A stretch of DNA of 64,000 bases, from contig JAJPHD010000008.1 in NCBI GenBank assembly GCA_021325455.1, forward strand, positions 62,001 to 126,000. The letters are read 5' to 3'. The notes under the pieces were generated by a model, which worked only from the letters and a program-made list of their open reading frames with translations, was not told where the DNA came from and did no database searches. Position numbers and translations under genes: made by a program. The DNA is from Actinomycetota bacterium (GTDB lineage Bacteria; Actinomycetota; Acidimicrobiia; Acidimicrobiales; JAJPHD01). Shown here piece after piece: positions 1 through 8,639 of the stretch (position 1 is the first letter of the stretch; the number at the start of each line of letters is the position of its first letter).

Positions 1-1
1 G

Positions 2-751
2 GTCCAGGGGGAGATCGAGGCCCTGGTGGCGGACCTGTCCGCCCTGCGCGACGAGGTGGCCGGCACGGCCCGCCTGGGGCTGATAGGAACCACTGCCCGC
101 TGGCTCGTCCCCCGCCTGCTGTCGACCGTCGCCCAACGTCACCCCCGGCTCCACCTGGAGGCCGTGGAGGGCAACACCACCCTCCTCGAGCCCCTGCTGG
201 TTGCGGGGCGGCTCGACCTGGCCGTCCTGCAGGGAACGGTCGCCGGCAGCGACCTGGTGCTGACCCCCCTCTTCACCGAGGACCTGGTGCTGGTGGTGCC
301 AGCCGATCACCCGTTGGCCGACCAGGGACCCTTGGACCCGGCCCTGCTGGCGGGCTTGGGCCTCCTGCTACCGGTCAAGGGCACCGCCTTCCGCAACGAG
401 ATCGACGCTGCCCTGGAGCCGCTCGGGATCACGCTCTCGCCGCGCGCCGAGCTGGACGGGGTGCGGCTCATCGCCTCGCTCACCTTCGAGGGGCTGGGGC
501 CCGCCATCCTCCCCGCCACAGCCGTGCCCGGCTACCTGCGGGAGCAGTTCAGCCTGGTCCAGGTGAAGGGCATGCCGCGCCGGCGCATCGGCGTGGCCCT
601 CCCCCGCAGGGGGAGGCCGTCGGCGCCGGCCCGGGCCGTCATATCCCTCCTGGACGAGGTCGTGGCGGACACCTCCTCCATCCCTGAGGGGCTGCATGCC
701 GCCCCCCGGCTGGAAGGGTCCTCGAGTGGGAGGCACCCCGGGCAGGGATGA
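2..751 (+). CDS. LysR-family transcriptional regulator, C-terminal part
   Basis: The reading frame is open from the left edge, so the N-terminal winged-helix DNA-binding domain lies outside the window. What remains is a LysR-type effector-binding domain. It opens with a linker helix (EVAGTARLGLIGTTARWLVP), followed by the alternating alpha/beta periplasmic-binding-like fold with the typical LysR segments GRLDLAVL, LVLVVPADHPLA and EGLGPAILPA. Family members bind a small metabolite and control a nearby, usually divergent, gene. The target cannot be named because the promoter side is missing. The 3' end lies 46 bases before the next gene on the same strand. Confidence 0.85.
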   Translation, partial: VQGEIEALVADLSALRDEVAGTARLGLIGTTARWLVPRLLSTVAQRHPRLHLEAVEGNTTLLEPLLVAGRLDLAVLQGTVAGSDLVLTPLFTEDLVLVVPADHPLADQGPLDPALLAGLGLLLPVKGTAFRNEIDAALEPLGITLSPRAELDGVRLIASLTFEGLGPAILPATAVPGYLREQFSLVQVKGMPRRRIGVALPRRGRPSAPARAVISLLDEVVADTSSIPEGLHAAPRLEGSSSGRHPGQG

Positions 752-797
752 AGCGCCATTTCGTCATGGACCGGCCAACGCTTATGTTCGAGGCCTG

Positions 798-2066
798 ATG
801 ACCAGTCCACCCCCTGCTGCTGCCGCCGTTGGATCCCTGGCCGAGAGCCTCCTGCGGGAACCGCTGCCCTTTGGCCTGAGGTGCTGGGACGGGAGCCGGG
901 CCGGGCCGGCCGATGCCAAGGCCACCCTGGTGCTGCACTCACCCCTCGCCCTCCGGCGGGTCCTCTATGCACCCGGCGAGCTGGGTTTCGCCCGCAGCTA
1001 CGCCGCTGGCGAGCTGGATGTGGAGGGAGACCTCCTGTGGCTCATCGAGGTGGCGAGGCCGGCCCTCCGCCAGGCGAAGGCCCTGCGACCGGCGTCCCTG
1101 GCCCGGGCCAGGCAGGTGGCGGCCCTGGAAGGGGTGCTCGGAGGACCCTTGCCTCCCCCCCCCGAGGAGGCAAGGGTGGCCAGGTGGCGGGGACCCCTGG
1201 CCCGGGACAAGCGGGGCACCGCCCACCACTACGACATGGGCAACGAGTTCTACCGCCTGGTGCTGGGTCCTTCCATGACCTACTCCTGCGCCCGCTTCGT
1301 CCATCCCGACGACACGCTGGAGGCAGCCCAGGAGGCCAAGCACGACCTCATCTGCCGCAAGCTGGGCCTGGAGCCAGGGATGCGGCTGCTCGATGTGGGC
1401 TGCGGGTGGGGGACGCTGGCCCGCCATGCCGCCAGCCGGTACGGGGCCAAGGTGGTGGGCATAACCCTGTCGCCGGCCCAGCGCGACTGGGCCCTGGCAG
1501 CCGCTGAGGAGGCAGGGTTGGCCGGGCAGGTGGAGATCCGCCTGCAGCACTTCCGGGAGCTGGCCGGCGAGCAGTTCGACGCCGTCTGCAGCGTCGGGAT
1601 GTACGAGCACGTAGGCCCGGGGGAGGCGGAGAGCTACTTCGAGACCCTCCACCGGGCTTTGCGCCCCGGGGGACGGCTGCTCAACCACGCCATCTCGAAG
1701 CCCGGGGGGAGCCACTATGGATCCCGCTCGTTCCTGTTGCGTTACGTCTTCCCCAACGGGAGGCTGCGGGACGTGGGAGCCACGGCCCAGGCCATGCAGC
1801 GAGCGGGGCTCGAGGTGAGAGACGTGGAGTGCCTGAGGGAGCATTATGGGCTGACCCTGCGGGCATGGGTGGCGAACCTGGAGCGCCACTGGAAGGAGGC
1901 CGAGGCACTGGTGGGCCCGGGGCGGGCCAGGGTCTGGCGTCTCTACATGACCGGTTCCATCAACAGCTTCGAGACCGCCACCATCGCCGTGCACCAGGTG
2001 CTAGGAGTGAAGCTGGCCCCGGGAGGCCGCAGCGGGATGCCCATGACCAGGGCCGGCTGGCGATAG
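798..2066 (+). CDS. cfa: Cyclopropane-fatty-acyl-phospholipid synthase family methyltransferase
   Basis: This 422-residue protein is predicted to transfer a methylene or methyl group from S-adenosylmethionine to the double bond of membrane phospholipid acyl chains. The family signature HYDMGNEFYRLVLGPSMTYS sits near residue 170, followed by the SAM-binding loop LLDVGCGWGT and the later MYEHVG segment. Length matches bacterial CFA and mycolic-acid cyclopropane synthases. The ATG at 798 is chosen because residues upstream of it are low-complexity and not family-like; the ribosome site is weak. The last 66 bases overlap the 3' end of the convergent ftsH gene. The exact product (cyclopropane or methyl-branched) cannot be told from sequence. 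Confidence 0.88.
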   Translation: MTSPPPAAAAVGSLAESLLREPLPFGLRCWDGSRAGPADAKATLVLHSPLALRRVLYAPGELGFARSYAAGELDVEGDLLWLIEVARPALRQAKALRPASLARARQVAALEGVLGGPLPPPPEEARVARWRGPLARDKRGTAHHYDMGNEFYRLVLGPSMTYSCARFVHPDDTLEAAQEAKHDLICRKLGLEPGMRLLDVGCGWGTLARHAASRYGAKVVGITLSPAQRDWALAAAEEAGLAGQVEIRLQHFRELAGEQFDAVCSVGMYEHVGPGEAESYFETLHRALRPGGRLLNHAISKPGGSHYGSRSFLLRYVFPNGRLRDVGATAQAMQRAGLEVRDVECLREHYGLTLRAWVANLERHWKEAEALVGPGRARVWRLYMTGSINSFETATIAVHQVLGVKLAPGGRSGMPMTRAGWR

Positions 2067-4004
2067 GGCCCCACCGCCCGCCGCCACGGCGACGGGCCGG
2101 GAGGCGGCCCGCCCGGGGGGGCCGGGGCGGCCGACCAGCCTGTACACCTCCTCGCCGGCCACGGTCTCCTGGTCGACCAGGAGCTGCACCAGGGCATCCA
2201 GGGCCTCCCTGTGCGAACGTATGAGATCGGTCGCCCGGGCCTCGGCCTCCCGCAGCAGGCGGGCCACCTCGGAGTCGACCAGGCGCTGGGTCCGATCGGA
2301 GTACGGATGACGCTCGAGAGGGTCCGGACCGAGGAAGCGCGGCCCGTGGCTCGAGTAGCCGACGGGTCCGAGGGCCGGGCTGAGCCCGAACTCCACCACC
2401 ATCTTGGTGGCCAGCTCGGTTGCCGAGGCCAGGTCGTTGGCTGCACCCGAGGATGCCTCCCCCACCACCAGCATCTCGGCGGCCCGGCCTCCCAGGCGCA
2501 CAGCCAGGGTGTCGTGCAGGTAGCCCTCGCCGTAGAGGTGGCGCTCGTCCAAGGGGAGCTGCTCCGTGACCCCGAGAGCCTGGCCGGCGGGCAGGATGGA
2601 CACCTTGGCCACCGGGTCCGCCTTCGGGCACAGCGCCGCTACCAGGGCATGGCCTGCCTCGTGGACGGCCACCACGTGCCGCTCCTCAGGGCGGAGAGCG
2701 TTGGGGCTGAGGCGCTGGCCCAGGAGCACCCGGTCCCTGGCCTCCCAGAAGTCCTCGGAGGCCAGGACCTCCCGCCCGGACCGCACGGCGACAATGGCCG
2801 CCTCGTTGGCCAGGTTGGCCAGGTCGGCACCTGAGAACCCCGGGGTCCCCCGGGCGATCTCCATGAGGTCCACGTCGGCGCCCAGCCGCTTGTCGGCACA
2901 GTGGACCCCGAGGATGGCAGCCCTCTCGGAGAGGTTGGGGAGGGGGACGGTGATCTGCCGGTCGAAGCGCCCCGGACGGAGGAGCGCCGGATCCAGCACC
3001 TCCGGGCGATTGGTGGCTGCCAGCACCACCACCCCCTGGCCGGGCTCGAAGCCGTCCATCTCGGCCAGGAGCTGGTTGAGGGTCTGCTCCCGCTCGTCGT
3101 TGGCCCCGGCGGTCAGGCCCGCCAGGCGCCTGCCTCCGATGGCGTCGATCTCGTCGATGAACACGATGGCCGGGGCCCGGCTCCGGGCCTGGGCGAAGAG
3201 GTCCCGGACCCGGGAGGCCCCCACCCCGACGTAGAGCTCCACGAAGGCCGAGCCACTGGTGGCAAAGAAGGCCACCCCGGCCTCGCCTGCCACCGCCCGG
3301 GCCAGCAGCGTCTTGCCTGTGCCGGGAGGCCCCGAGAGGAGCACGCCACGGGGCCCCTTGGCTCCCACCCGCCGCCACCGGGAGGGGTCCTTCAGGTAAT
3401 CGACCACCTCGGCAATCTCCGCCTTCACTCCTTGATAGCCAGCCACCTCGGCAAAGGTCGTCCTGGGCATGTCCGGGGTCACCACCTTGGCCCGCGACCG
3501 GCCCACTCCCATTATCTGGCCCAGCACACCGCCGCGGTTGCGCCTCACCGCCCATCCGATCCAGGCGAACAGGCCGACGAAGAAGGCCAGAGGGAGGAAG
3601 CTGACGAGCACCGACACCCAACCGGGGCCGGCCGGGACGGCGCGCACCCGGACATGGTGGGAGGCGAGCAAGGGGAGCAGCCCGGTGTCGGGTACCGCCG
3701 TCGGAGCGGCCGAGATGAACGCCTGCCCATTGCGCAGGTGCCCGGAGAGGGTGCCGTCGGAGGCGATGGCGACCGAGGCGACCTGGTTGTGGGCCACGTC
3801 CGAGACGAAGGAGCTGTAGGCGAGGGAGCGAGGAGCGGCCTGAGGGGGCGCCCCCACCGCCAGGGGCCAGAAGAGCAGGAGGGCGATGGTTGTCAGGCTG
3901 CCTACGACGAGCAACCATCCTCGCCAACCCGGAGGCTCGGGAGGCGGCGGGGAAGGAGGCGGGGTCTGGTCCCTCGGGGTTCCGGAGCGTGCTGGCGTGG
4001 ACAC
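2001..4004 (-). CDS. ftsH: ATP-dependent zinc metalloprotease FtsH
   Basis: This is a 667-residue membrane-anchored AAA protease that degrades misfolded membrane and regulatory proteins. A proline-rich N terminus leads into a membrane helix (about 29-50), an extracytoplasmic segment and a second helix (about 130-152). The AAA module has Walker A GPPGTGKT (225-232), Walker B IVFIDEID (280-287) and the second region of homology ending [10 protein letters not shown]. The peptidase zinc motif HEAGH is at 448-452. The GTG start is supported by a GGGGAG ribosome site eight bases upstream. The Gly/Pro/Ala-rich C-terminal tail is encoded by the part that overlaps the convergent cfa gene. Confidence 0.96.
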   Translation of the reverse strand: MSTPARSGTPRDQTPPPSPPPPEPPGWRGWLLVVGSLTTIALLLFWPLAVGAPPQAAPRSLAYSSFVSDVAHNQVASVAIASDGTLSGHLRNGQAFISAAPTAVPDTGLLPLLASHHVRVRAVPAGPGWVSVLVSFLPLAFFVGLFAWIGWAVRRNRGGVLGQIMGVGRSRAKVVTPDMPRTTFAEVAGYQGVKAEIAEVVDYLKDPSRWRRVGAKGPRGVLLSGPPGTGKTLLARAVAGEAGVAFFATSGSAFVELYVGVGASRVRDLFAQARSRAPAIVFIDEIDAIGGRRLAGLTAGANDEREQTLNQLLAEMDGFEPGQGVVVLAATNRPEVLDPALLRPGRFDRQITVPLPNLSERAAILGVHCADKRLGADVDLMEIARGTPGFSGADLANLANEAAIVAVRSGREVLASEDFWEARDRVLLGQRLSPNALRPEERHVVAVHEAGHALVAALCPKADPVAKVSILPAGQALGVTEQLPLDERHLYGEGYLHDTLAVRLGGRAAEMLVVGEASSGAANDLASATELATKMVVEFGLSPALGPVGYSSHGPRFLGPDPLERHPYSDRTQRLVDSEVARLLREAEARATDLIRSHREALDALVQLLVDQETVAGEEVYRLVGRPGPPGRAASRPVAVAAGGGALSPAGPGHGHPAAASRGQLHS

Positions 4005-4034
4005 CTTGCTACTCCCCTTGCGTCATGCGCCCTT

Positions 4035-4040
4035 TGTATA
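4035..4040 (-). promoter_or_regulatory. Candidate -10 element of the ftsH promoter
   Basis: The minus strand carries TATACA about 30 bases upstream of the ftsH GTG, in an otherwise very GC-rich 179-base divergent intergenic region. No convincing -35 hexamer lies 16-18 bases upstream, so this is only a likely -10 box. The rest of the region shows no other recognisable signal. Confidence 0.35.
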
Positions 4041-4183
4041 CCAGGACGCTTCCGGGACCGGGCGTCAGGCCCGGCCCAGGTTCCCCTGCGACGGCGGGGC
4101 TGCGGGCTGGGTGCCCCGGGGCCGGCTTCCGTTCGCCCCCCAGGCTCGGTAGCCTGCCCGGGGTGAAGGGAAGGACGACCCCC

Positions 4184-5332
4184 ATGGAGCCCACCACCAC
4201 CCCTTCTGACCATGCCATCCATGCCCCTGACCTGGCCGGCCTCATGGCCGGTGAACGGCCGGCCGCCACTATCTACCTGGCAACGGGAACGGGAGGAGAG
4301 GAGGCCCTGGCCGAGGTGGAGCCCCGCTGGCGCGAGCTGCGAGCCTCGCTGGCCAAGGACGGTTGCCCGGCCACGGCGCTCACCGGCATCGACCGCCTGG
4401 TCCGGAGGTACCACTCCGAGGAGGGGTGCCTGGCCGTGGTGGCCGACGAGACGGGTGTGCGCTTCACCACCCACGAGCCCGAAGCTCCTCGGCGCGACCT
4501 CGCCAGGTGGGACAGCCTGCCTTCGGTCGGCCCTCTCCTGGAGTGGCGACAGCTGGCCATCCCCCATGTCGTGGTGGTGGCAGACCGGGTAGGCGCCGAC
4601 CTGGTGGGCGTGGGACCGGGCCAGGCGGAGGTGCACGAGGAGATCGAAGGGGCGACCGAGCCGCTCACCAAGTCCAAGCCGGGGGGCTGGTCCCAGCGCC
4701 GGCACCAGCAGCGGGCCGAGAACACCTGGGACCGCAACGCCAAGGCCGTGGCCCACGAGGTGGCCGCTCTGGCGGCCGAGGTGAGGGCTCGCCTGATCCT
4801 GGCAACGGGAGATGTGCGGGCCCTCGCCCTCCTGGAGGAGCACCTCCCCGAGGGGGCCCGCCCCGACCTCCGGATCCTCAGCCACGGCGTGGGCTCCGAT
4901 GCCCTGGCCGACGAGGTGGTGAGGCTGCTCTGCGACGTGTCCGCCCGGGACACGGTCTCCGTGCTGCGGGCCTGGCGGGCCGGCCTGGGCAAGCCCGTGC
5001 AGGGAGCAGAAGGGACCCCGGCCGGCGGGCGGCGCGCCGTGGAGGGAGCCGAGGACACCATGGCCGCCCTGCGCGCCGCCCAGGTGGCCACCTTGCTCGT
5101 CCACGACGACCCCGACGACGAGCGCCGCGCCTGGTGGGGGCCCGACCCTGTCCATGTAGCCCTGGGACGGGGGGAGCTGGAGGACCTGGGCGCGGCCAGC
5201 CTCCAGCCGGCCCGCCTGGTGGACGTGGCCCTGCGGGCCGCCCTTCTCACCGGAGCTGGTGTCCGGGTGGTGCCCCAGGCAGGGGGGCCCCGGGACGGCT
5301 TGGGAGCCCTGCTGCGCTGGACCAGCGCCTAG
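4184..5332 (+). CDS. baeRF-type (Rv2629-like) release-factor-like protein
   Basis: A 382-residue protein of the bacterial archaeo-eukaryotic release factor (baeRF/Vms1-like) superfamily, whose best-known actinobacterial member is Mycobacterium Rv2629. The diagnostic segment GGWSQRRHQQRAENTWDRNA (about 165-185) occupies the place of the GGQ loop of eukaryotic eRF1. It is followed by an alpha/beta domain with RLILATGDVRAL and a C-terminal lobe ending in VRVVPQAGG. Family members are thought to act on stalled ribosomes or peptidyl-tRNA, but few have been tested. The ATG at 4184 has an AAGGA-type ribosome site. It is followed after five bases by the Tat-exported protein gene, suggesting co-transcription. 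Confidence 0.8.
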   Translation: MEPTTTPSDHAIHAPDLAGLMAGERPAATIYLATGTGGEEALAEVEPRWRELRASLAKDGCPATALTGIDRLVRRYHSEEGCLAVVADETGVRFTTHEPEAPRRDLARWDSLPSVGPLLEWRQLAIPHVVVVADRVGADLVGVGPGQAEVHEEIEGATEPLTKSKPGGWSQRRHQQRAENTWDRNAKAVAHEVAALAAEVRARLILATGDVRALALLEEHLPEGARPDLRILSHGVGSDALADEVVRLLCDVSARDTVSVLRAWRAGLGKPVQGAEGTPAGGRRAVEGAEDTMAALRAAQVATLLVHDDPDDERRAWWGPDPVHVALGRGELEDLGAASLQPARLVDVALRAALLTGAGVRVVPQAGGPRDGLGALLRWTSA

Positions 5333-5337
5333 CGCAG

Positions 5338-7101
5338 GTGGACCCCGTAGCCGACGAAGAGGTGGCGGGGGTCGTCAGCCGTCGGGAGTTCCTCCGCCGG
5401 CTGGGGGCCGGCGCCGCCGTGGCCGGGGCCGCCGGGCTGGGCCTGGGAGCAGCTGGGTGCGGCACTTCTCCGCCTCGCCGGCGGTCTGCTTCCACCAGCT
5501 CGTCCCTCCCCTCCCCGTCCTCCACCCCCAGCTCCTTGGGGCCCTCCAGCCAGGCCACCCGCCTGCCGGGTGGCCCCGTGGTGCAGACCGCAGGCTGGGT
5601 GAGGGCCGAGAACGCCCGGCCCGGGACGACGGAGTGGGCCATACAGGGCCACGCCATCCCCCGTGTCCTCGAGGGTTACGCCGACCGGGTGAGCGCCACC
5701 CAGGGGGAGGCCGTGACCCTCTATGTGAGCAGCCGGGACCCGAGCTTCGAGGTCGCGGCCTACCGGATGGGGTACTACGGCGGCAAGGGGGGCCGCCTCA
5801 TCTGGCGCTCCCATCCCCTTCCCGGGAAGGTGCAGCCCGACCCCACCTTCACTCCCGGGGTGAACATGGTGGAGTGCCACTGGTCCCCCTCGGTGCACGT
5901 TCCCATCACCCGCCACTGGCCGCCCGGCGACTACCTGTTCAAGCTGACCGGTAGCAGCGGCCAGGCCCGCTACGTGCCCTTCGTCGTGCGGGACGACGCC
6001 AGCCGGGCCGCCTATGTGATCCAGAACTCCGTCACCACCTACCAGGCCTACAACTGGTGGGGAGGATTCAGCCTGTACTTCGGGACCAGTGCCGGGAACG
6101 GCATCTACATGGGGCCCCAGGGGGGAGCGGGGAGCTCCTTCGCCACGAGGTCGCGGGTGGTCTCCTTCGACCGCCCCTATCCCCACGACTGGTCCTACGG
6201 GGCCTCCGACTTCATCGGCAACGAGCTGCCCCTGGTGATGCTGGCCGAGAAGCTGGGCTTGGACGTCACCTACTGGACCGACGTGGACTTCCACCAGCGG
6301 CCCCAGCTGCTATCCCGCCACCGGGCCCTCATCAGCCTGGGCCATGACGAGTACTGGTCGGCTCCCATGTACTACGGCGCCCTGGATGGTGTCCGCCACG
6401 GCGTCAACCTCATGGTCCTCGGGGCCAATGCCTGCTACCGCCACATCCGCTTCGGCCCGTCGCCCCTGGGCCCGGACCGCCATCAGATCTGCTACAAGGT
6501 GGCCACCGAGGACCCCCTCTACGGCAAGGACAACGCCGCCGTCACCTCTGACTGGCCCGACCCTCCCAACCCCCGCCCCGAGTCCCTCATCATCGGCAAC
6601 ATGTACCAGTCCAACGGCGTGAACGCCGACCTCGTGGTGGTGGACGCGTCGTCGTGGATGGTCTCGGGCTCCGGCCTGTCGGACGGCGACCGGCTCCCGG
6701 GGGTGGTGGGCTCCGAGTACGACGGCTACGACCCGGCAGTTCCCGCCCCCCGCAACCTCGACGTGGTGGCCCACTCCCCCGTCACCGCCTTCGGGACCCC
6801 TGGCTACTCCGACATGACCTGGTACACGAGGAAGCGCGGGGGCGGGGTGTTCGCCAGTGGCACCAACTACTGGGTGTCGAAGCTCTCCGACAACCCCGCT
6901 GTGTTCAACCCCGGCCTGGTCCCCAAGCCCATCCCGGGCGTCACCGCCCCCCTCACCCGCATAACCGAGAACGTCCTGGCCGCCTGCGGGGCCGGCCCCG
7001 CCAGCCACTCCCACCCCTCTACCGGGAACTGGCGGCGCTTCTACCCCGGGCCTCGCTCTCCTGGCGTGGCCTCCAACTACCGTACGTTCTGGCCGGCGTA
7101 G
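5338..7101 (+). CDS. Tat-exported N,N-dimethylformamidase beta-subunit-like protein
   Basis: A 587-residue exported protein. The N terminus carries the twin-arginine motif SRREFLRRL, a hydrophobic Ala/Gly stretch and a cysteine in GAAGCG that could be lipidated, although the lipobox is weak. A Ser/Pro-rich linker follows. The rest resembles the large-subunit fold of N,N-dimethylformamidase, with segments such as AYRMGYYGGKGG, YQAYNWWGG and SLGHDEYWS. Homologues are common in soil actinobacteria as uncharacterised secreted proteins, so true dimethylformamidase activity is doubtful. GTG 5338 is used as start; GTG 5362 is an alternative, still upstream of the Tat motif. It follows the baeRF gene by five bases. 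Confidence 0.8.
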   Translation: MDPVADEEVAGVVSRREFLRRLGAGAAVAGAAGLGLGAAGCGTSPPRRRSASTSSSLPSPSSTPSSLGPSSQATRLPGGPVVQTAGWVRAENARPGTTEWAIQGHAIPRVLEGYADRVSATQGEAVTLYVSSRDPSFEVAAYRMGYYGGKGGRLIWRSHPLPGKVQPDPTFTPGVNMVECHWSPSVHVPITRHWPPGDYLFKLTGSSGQARYVPFVVRDDASRAAYVIQNSVTTYQAYNWWGGFSLYFGTSAGNGIYMGPQGGAGSSFATRSRVVSFDRPYPHDWSYGASDFIGNELPLVMLAEKLGLDVTYWTDVDFHQRPQLLSRHRALISLGHDEYWSAPMYYGALDGVRHGVNLMVLGANACYRHIRFGPSPLGPDRHQICYKVATEDPLYGKDNAAVTSDWPDPPNPRPESLIIGNMYQSNGVNADLVVVDASSWMVSGSGLSDGDRLPGVVGSEYDGYDPAVPAPRNLDVVAHSPVTAFGTPGYSDMTWYTRKRGGGVFASGTNYWVSKLSDNPAVFNPGLVPKPIPGVTAPLTRITENVLAACGAGPASHSHPSTGNWRRFYPGPRSPGVASNYRTFWPA

Positions 7102-7272
7102 AGAGCCCGAACGAGGGTGGCAGTGGCAGAGCCGGCCGGCTCGGCGCTGGCTGGCGGCCGCCTCCTGGCCGCCTGAAGGGGGCTCCCCGCCCAAGGACCC
7201 TGCGGCCAGGGCCCGATCCCTAAGCTGGCTCTACCAGGTGAGTCCCTGGCCGGAAAGGACAGGATCCGGGGA

Positions 7273-8445
7273 ATGAGCTTGAGCAGGACCGACGAGCGGG
7301 CCGGCCAGGACCACCGCCTCCCGTCGGGCGGGTTGGCGCCGAGGGATCGACCCAGCACCGCCCGGCCCAAGGAGGTGCCGGCCCGGCGAGGGCCGCGCTG
7401 GTGGCGCTGGTTGCGCCGCCTCCTGGAGCTGGCCGTGATGGGAGGGGCCGCCTACGCCCTCTGGCACGAGCTCACCCGCTTCCACAACGCCTCGGGCCTC
7501 TTCAGCCACCTGCGCTGGCCCTGGCTGGTGGCGGCGGCGGCGGCCGAGGCGGCCTCCATGGTGGCCTTCGCCCGCCTGCAGCGCTGGCTTCTGCGGGCCG
7601 GCGGCGTGGACCTCGATCTCGGCTCCATGGTCGAGATCACCTTCGCCGGCAATGCCCTTTCGGTCAGCCTGCCCGGGGGGGCGGCCTGGTCGGCAGCTTG
7701 GGCCTACGAGCAGCTCCGCCGGCGGGGGGCGGACCGCACCCTCGCCGTGTGGGTCCTGCTCGTGGCCGGGGCCCTGTCGAGCTACGCCCTGTTCCTGCTC
7801 CTGGTCACCGGCGTGTGGTGGGCTGGGGACCAGGGCCCCGCCAAGGACTTCCGCCTCCCGGGGCTGGCCTTGGCCTGCATCCCGCTGGCCGCCCTCGCCC
7901 TGGGGCTCCTGGCCCGCCGGAGCCGGGCGGTCCGCCACCAGGTCGTCGCCGTGGCCTCCTGGGGGGAGCGGCGGCTGCCCGGGGGGCCGGCCGCCGGGCG
8001 GGGCCTGCGCTCGCTGGCCGGCCGGCTCCGGGCTGTCCAGCCCCGCCCCCTGGACTGGATGGGCACCTTCGGGCTGGCCCTGCTCAATTGGGTCTACGAC
8101 GCCGGCTGCCTGGTCCTCTCCATGATCACCCTCGGCATCCCCGTCCCCTGGCGGGGGTTGCTGGTGGCCTACGGGCTGGCCCAGGTGGGAGCCAGCCTCC
8201 CCATAACCCCGGGGGGGATCGGGGTCGTCGAAGGCAGCCTGTCCTTCGCCCTCATCGCCTACGGCGTGGGCGGCAAGCAGGCCGTGGCGGCCGTCCTGCT
8301 GTACAGGATCATCAGCTTCTGGGCGCTCGTCCCCATCGGGTGGGGGGCTTGGGGCTGGCTGGAGCTGCAGAGCCGGGACCGCCGTCACCCCGAGCGCCAC
8401 CATCCCTGGGCCTGGCACCACGGGACGCCGGCGCACAGCCGTTGA
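7273..8445 (+). CDS. Lysylphosphatidylglycerol synthase-type flippase membrane protein
   Basis: A 390-residue polytopic membrane protein of the UPF0104/LPG-synthase transmembrane family. After a basic, proline-rich cytoplasmic N terminus it has about eight hydrophobic helices. The family hallmarks are the FAGNALSVSLPGGAAWSA segment and the late SLPITPGGIGVVEGSL loop. The synthetase (GNAT) domain of true MprF is absent, so it is more likely a lipid flippase-like protein than an aminoacyl-phosphatidylglycerol synthase. The ATG at 7273 has an upstream GGAAAGGA sequence. The 171-base gap before it holds nothing else that I recognise. Confidence 0.83.
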   Translation: MSLSRTDERAGQDHRLPSGGLAPRDRPSTARPKEVPARRGPRWWRWLRRLLELAVMGGAAYALWHELTRFHNASGLFSHLRWPWLVAAAAAEAASMVAFARLQRWLLRAGGVDLDLGSMVEITFAGNALSVSLPGGAAWSAAWAYEQLRRRGADRTLAVWVLLVAGALSSYALFLLLVTGVWWAGDQGPAKDFRLPGLALACIPLAALALGLLARRSRAVRHQVVAVASWGERRLPGGPAAGRGLRSLAGRLRAVQPRPLDWMGTFGLALLNWVYDAGCLVLSMITLGIPVPWRGLLVAYGLAQVGASLPITPGGIGVVEGSLSFALIAYGVGGKQAVAAVLLYRIISFWALVPIGWGAWGWLELQSRDRRHPERHHPWAWHHGTPAHSR

Positions 8446-8502
8446 GGGGGGCAGCGAGGGGCCGCGGAACCCGCAAGATCCCGGCTGGAGGGCTCAGGCG
8501 CC

Positions 8503-8518
8503 GGCCCAGGCCTGGGCC
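8503..8518. terminator. 16-bp perfect palindrome, possible terminator
   Basis: GGCCCAGG followed directly by CCTGGGCC lies between the flippase gene and the oppositely oriented tRNA-Gly. It could form a hairpin at the end of either transcript. There is no U-tract, which is common in high-GC actinobacteria, so the assignment is tentative. Confidence 0.3.
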
Positions 8519-8552
8519 TGCACCCCCGGACCACCTCCCTCAGCCGGAGCCG

Positions 8553-8625
8553 AGCGGACGACGGGACTCGAACCCGCGACCCTCACCTTGGCAAGGTGAT
8601 GCTCTACCAACTGAGCCACGTCCGC
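8553..8625 (-). tRNA. tRNA-Gly (anticodon GCC)
   Basis: A 73-base cloverleaf on the minus strand. The acceptor stem GCGGACG pairs with CGTCCGC, the D arm contains GGCTCAGTTGGTAGAGC, and the T arm holds GGTTCGAACCC. The anticodon loop TTGCCAA exposes GCC, which reads GGC/GGT glycine codons. The 3' CCA is not encoded. It lies 14 bases downstream of the acyltransferase stop and may be processed from that transcript or have its own promoter. Confidence 0.96.
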
Positions 8626-8639
8626 GTTGGCTCCTCATT

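Noticed and set aside
3890-4183. N-terminal extension of the baeRF protein back into the ftsH start region
   Set aside because: The extra residues are not family-like and overlap ftsH; ATG 4184 has a ribosome site and gives the normal length.
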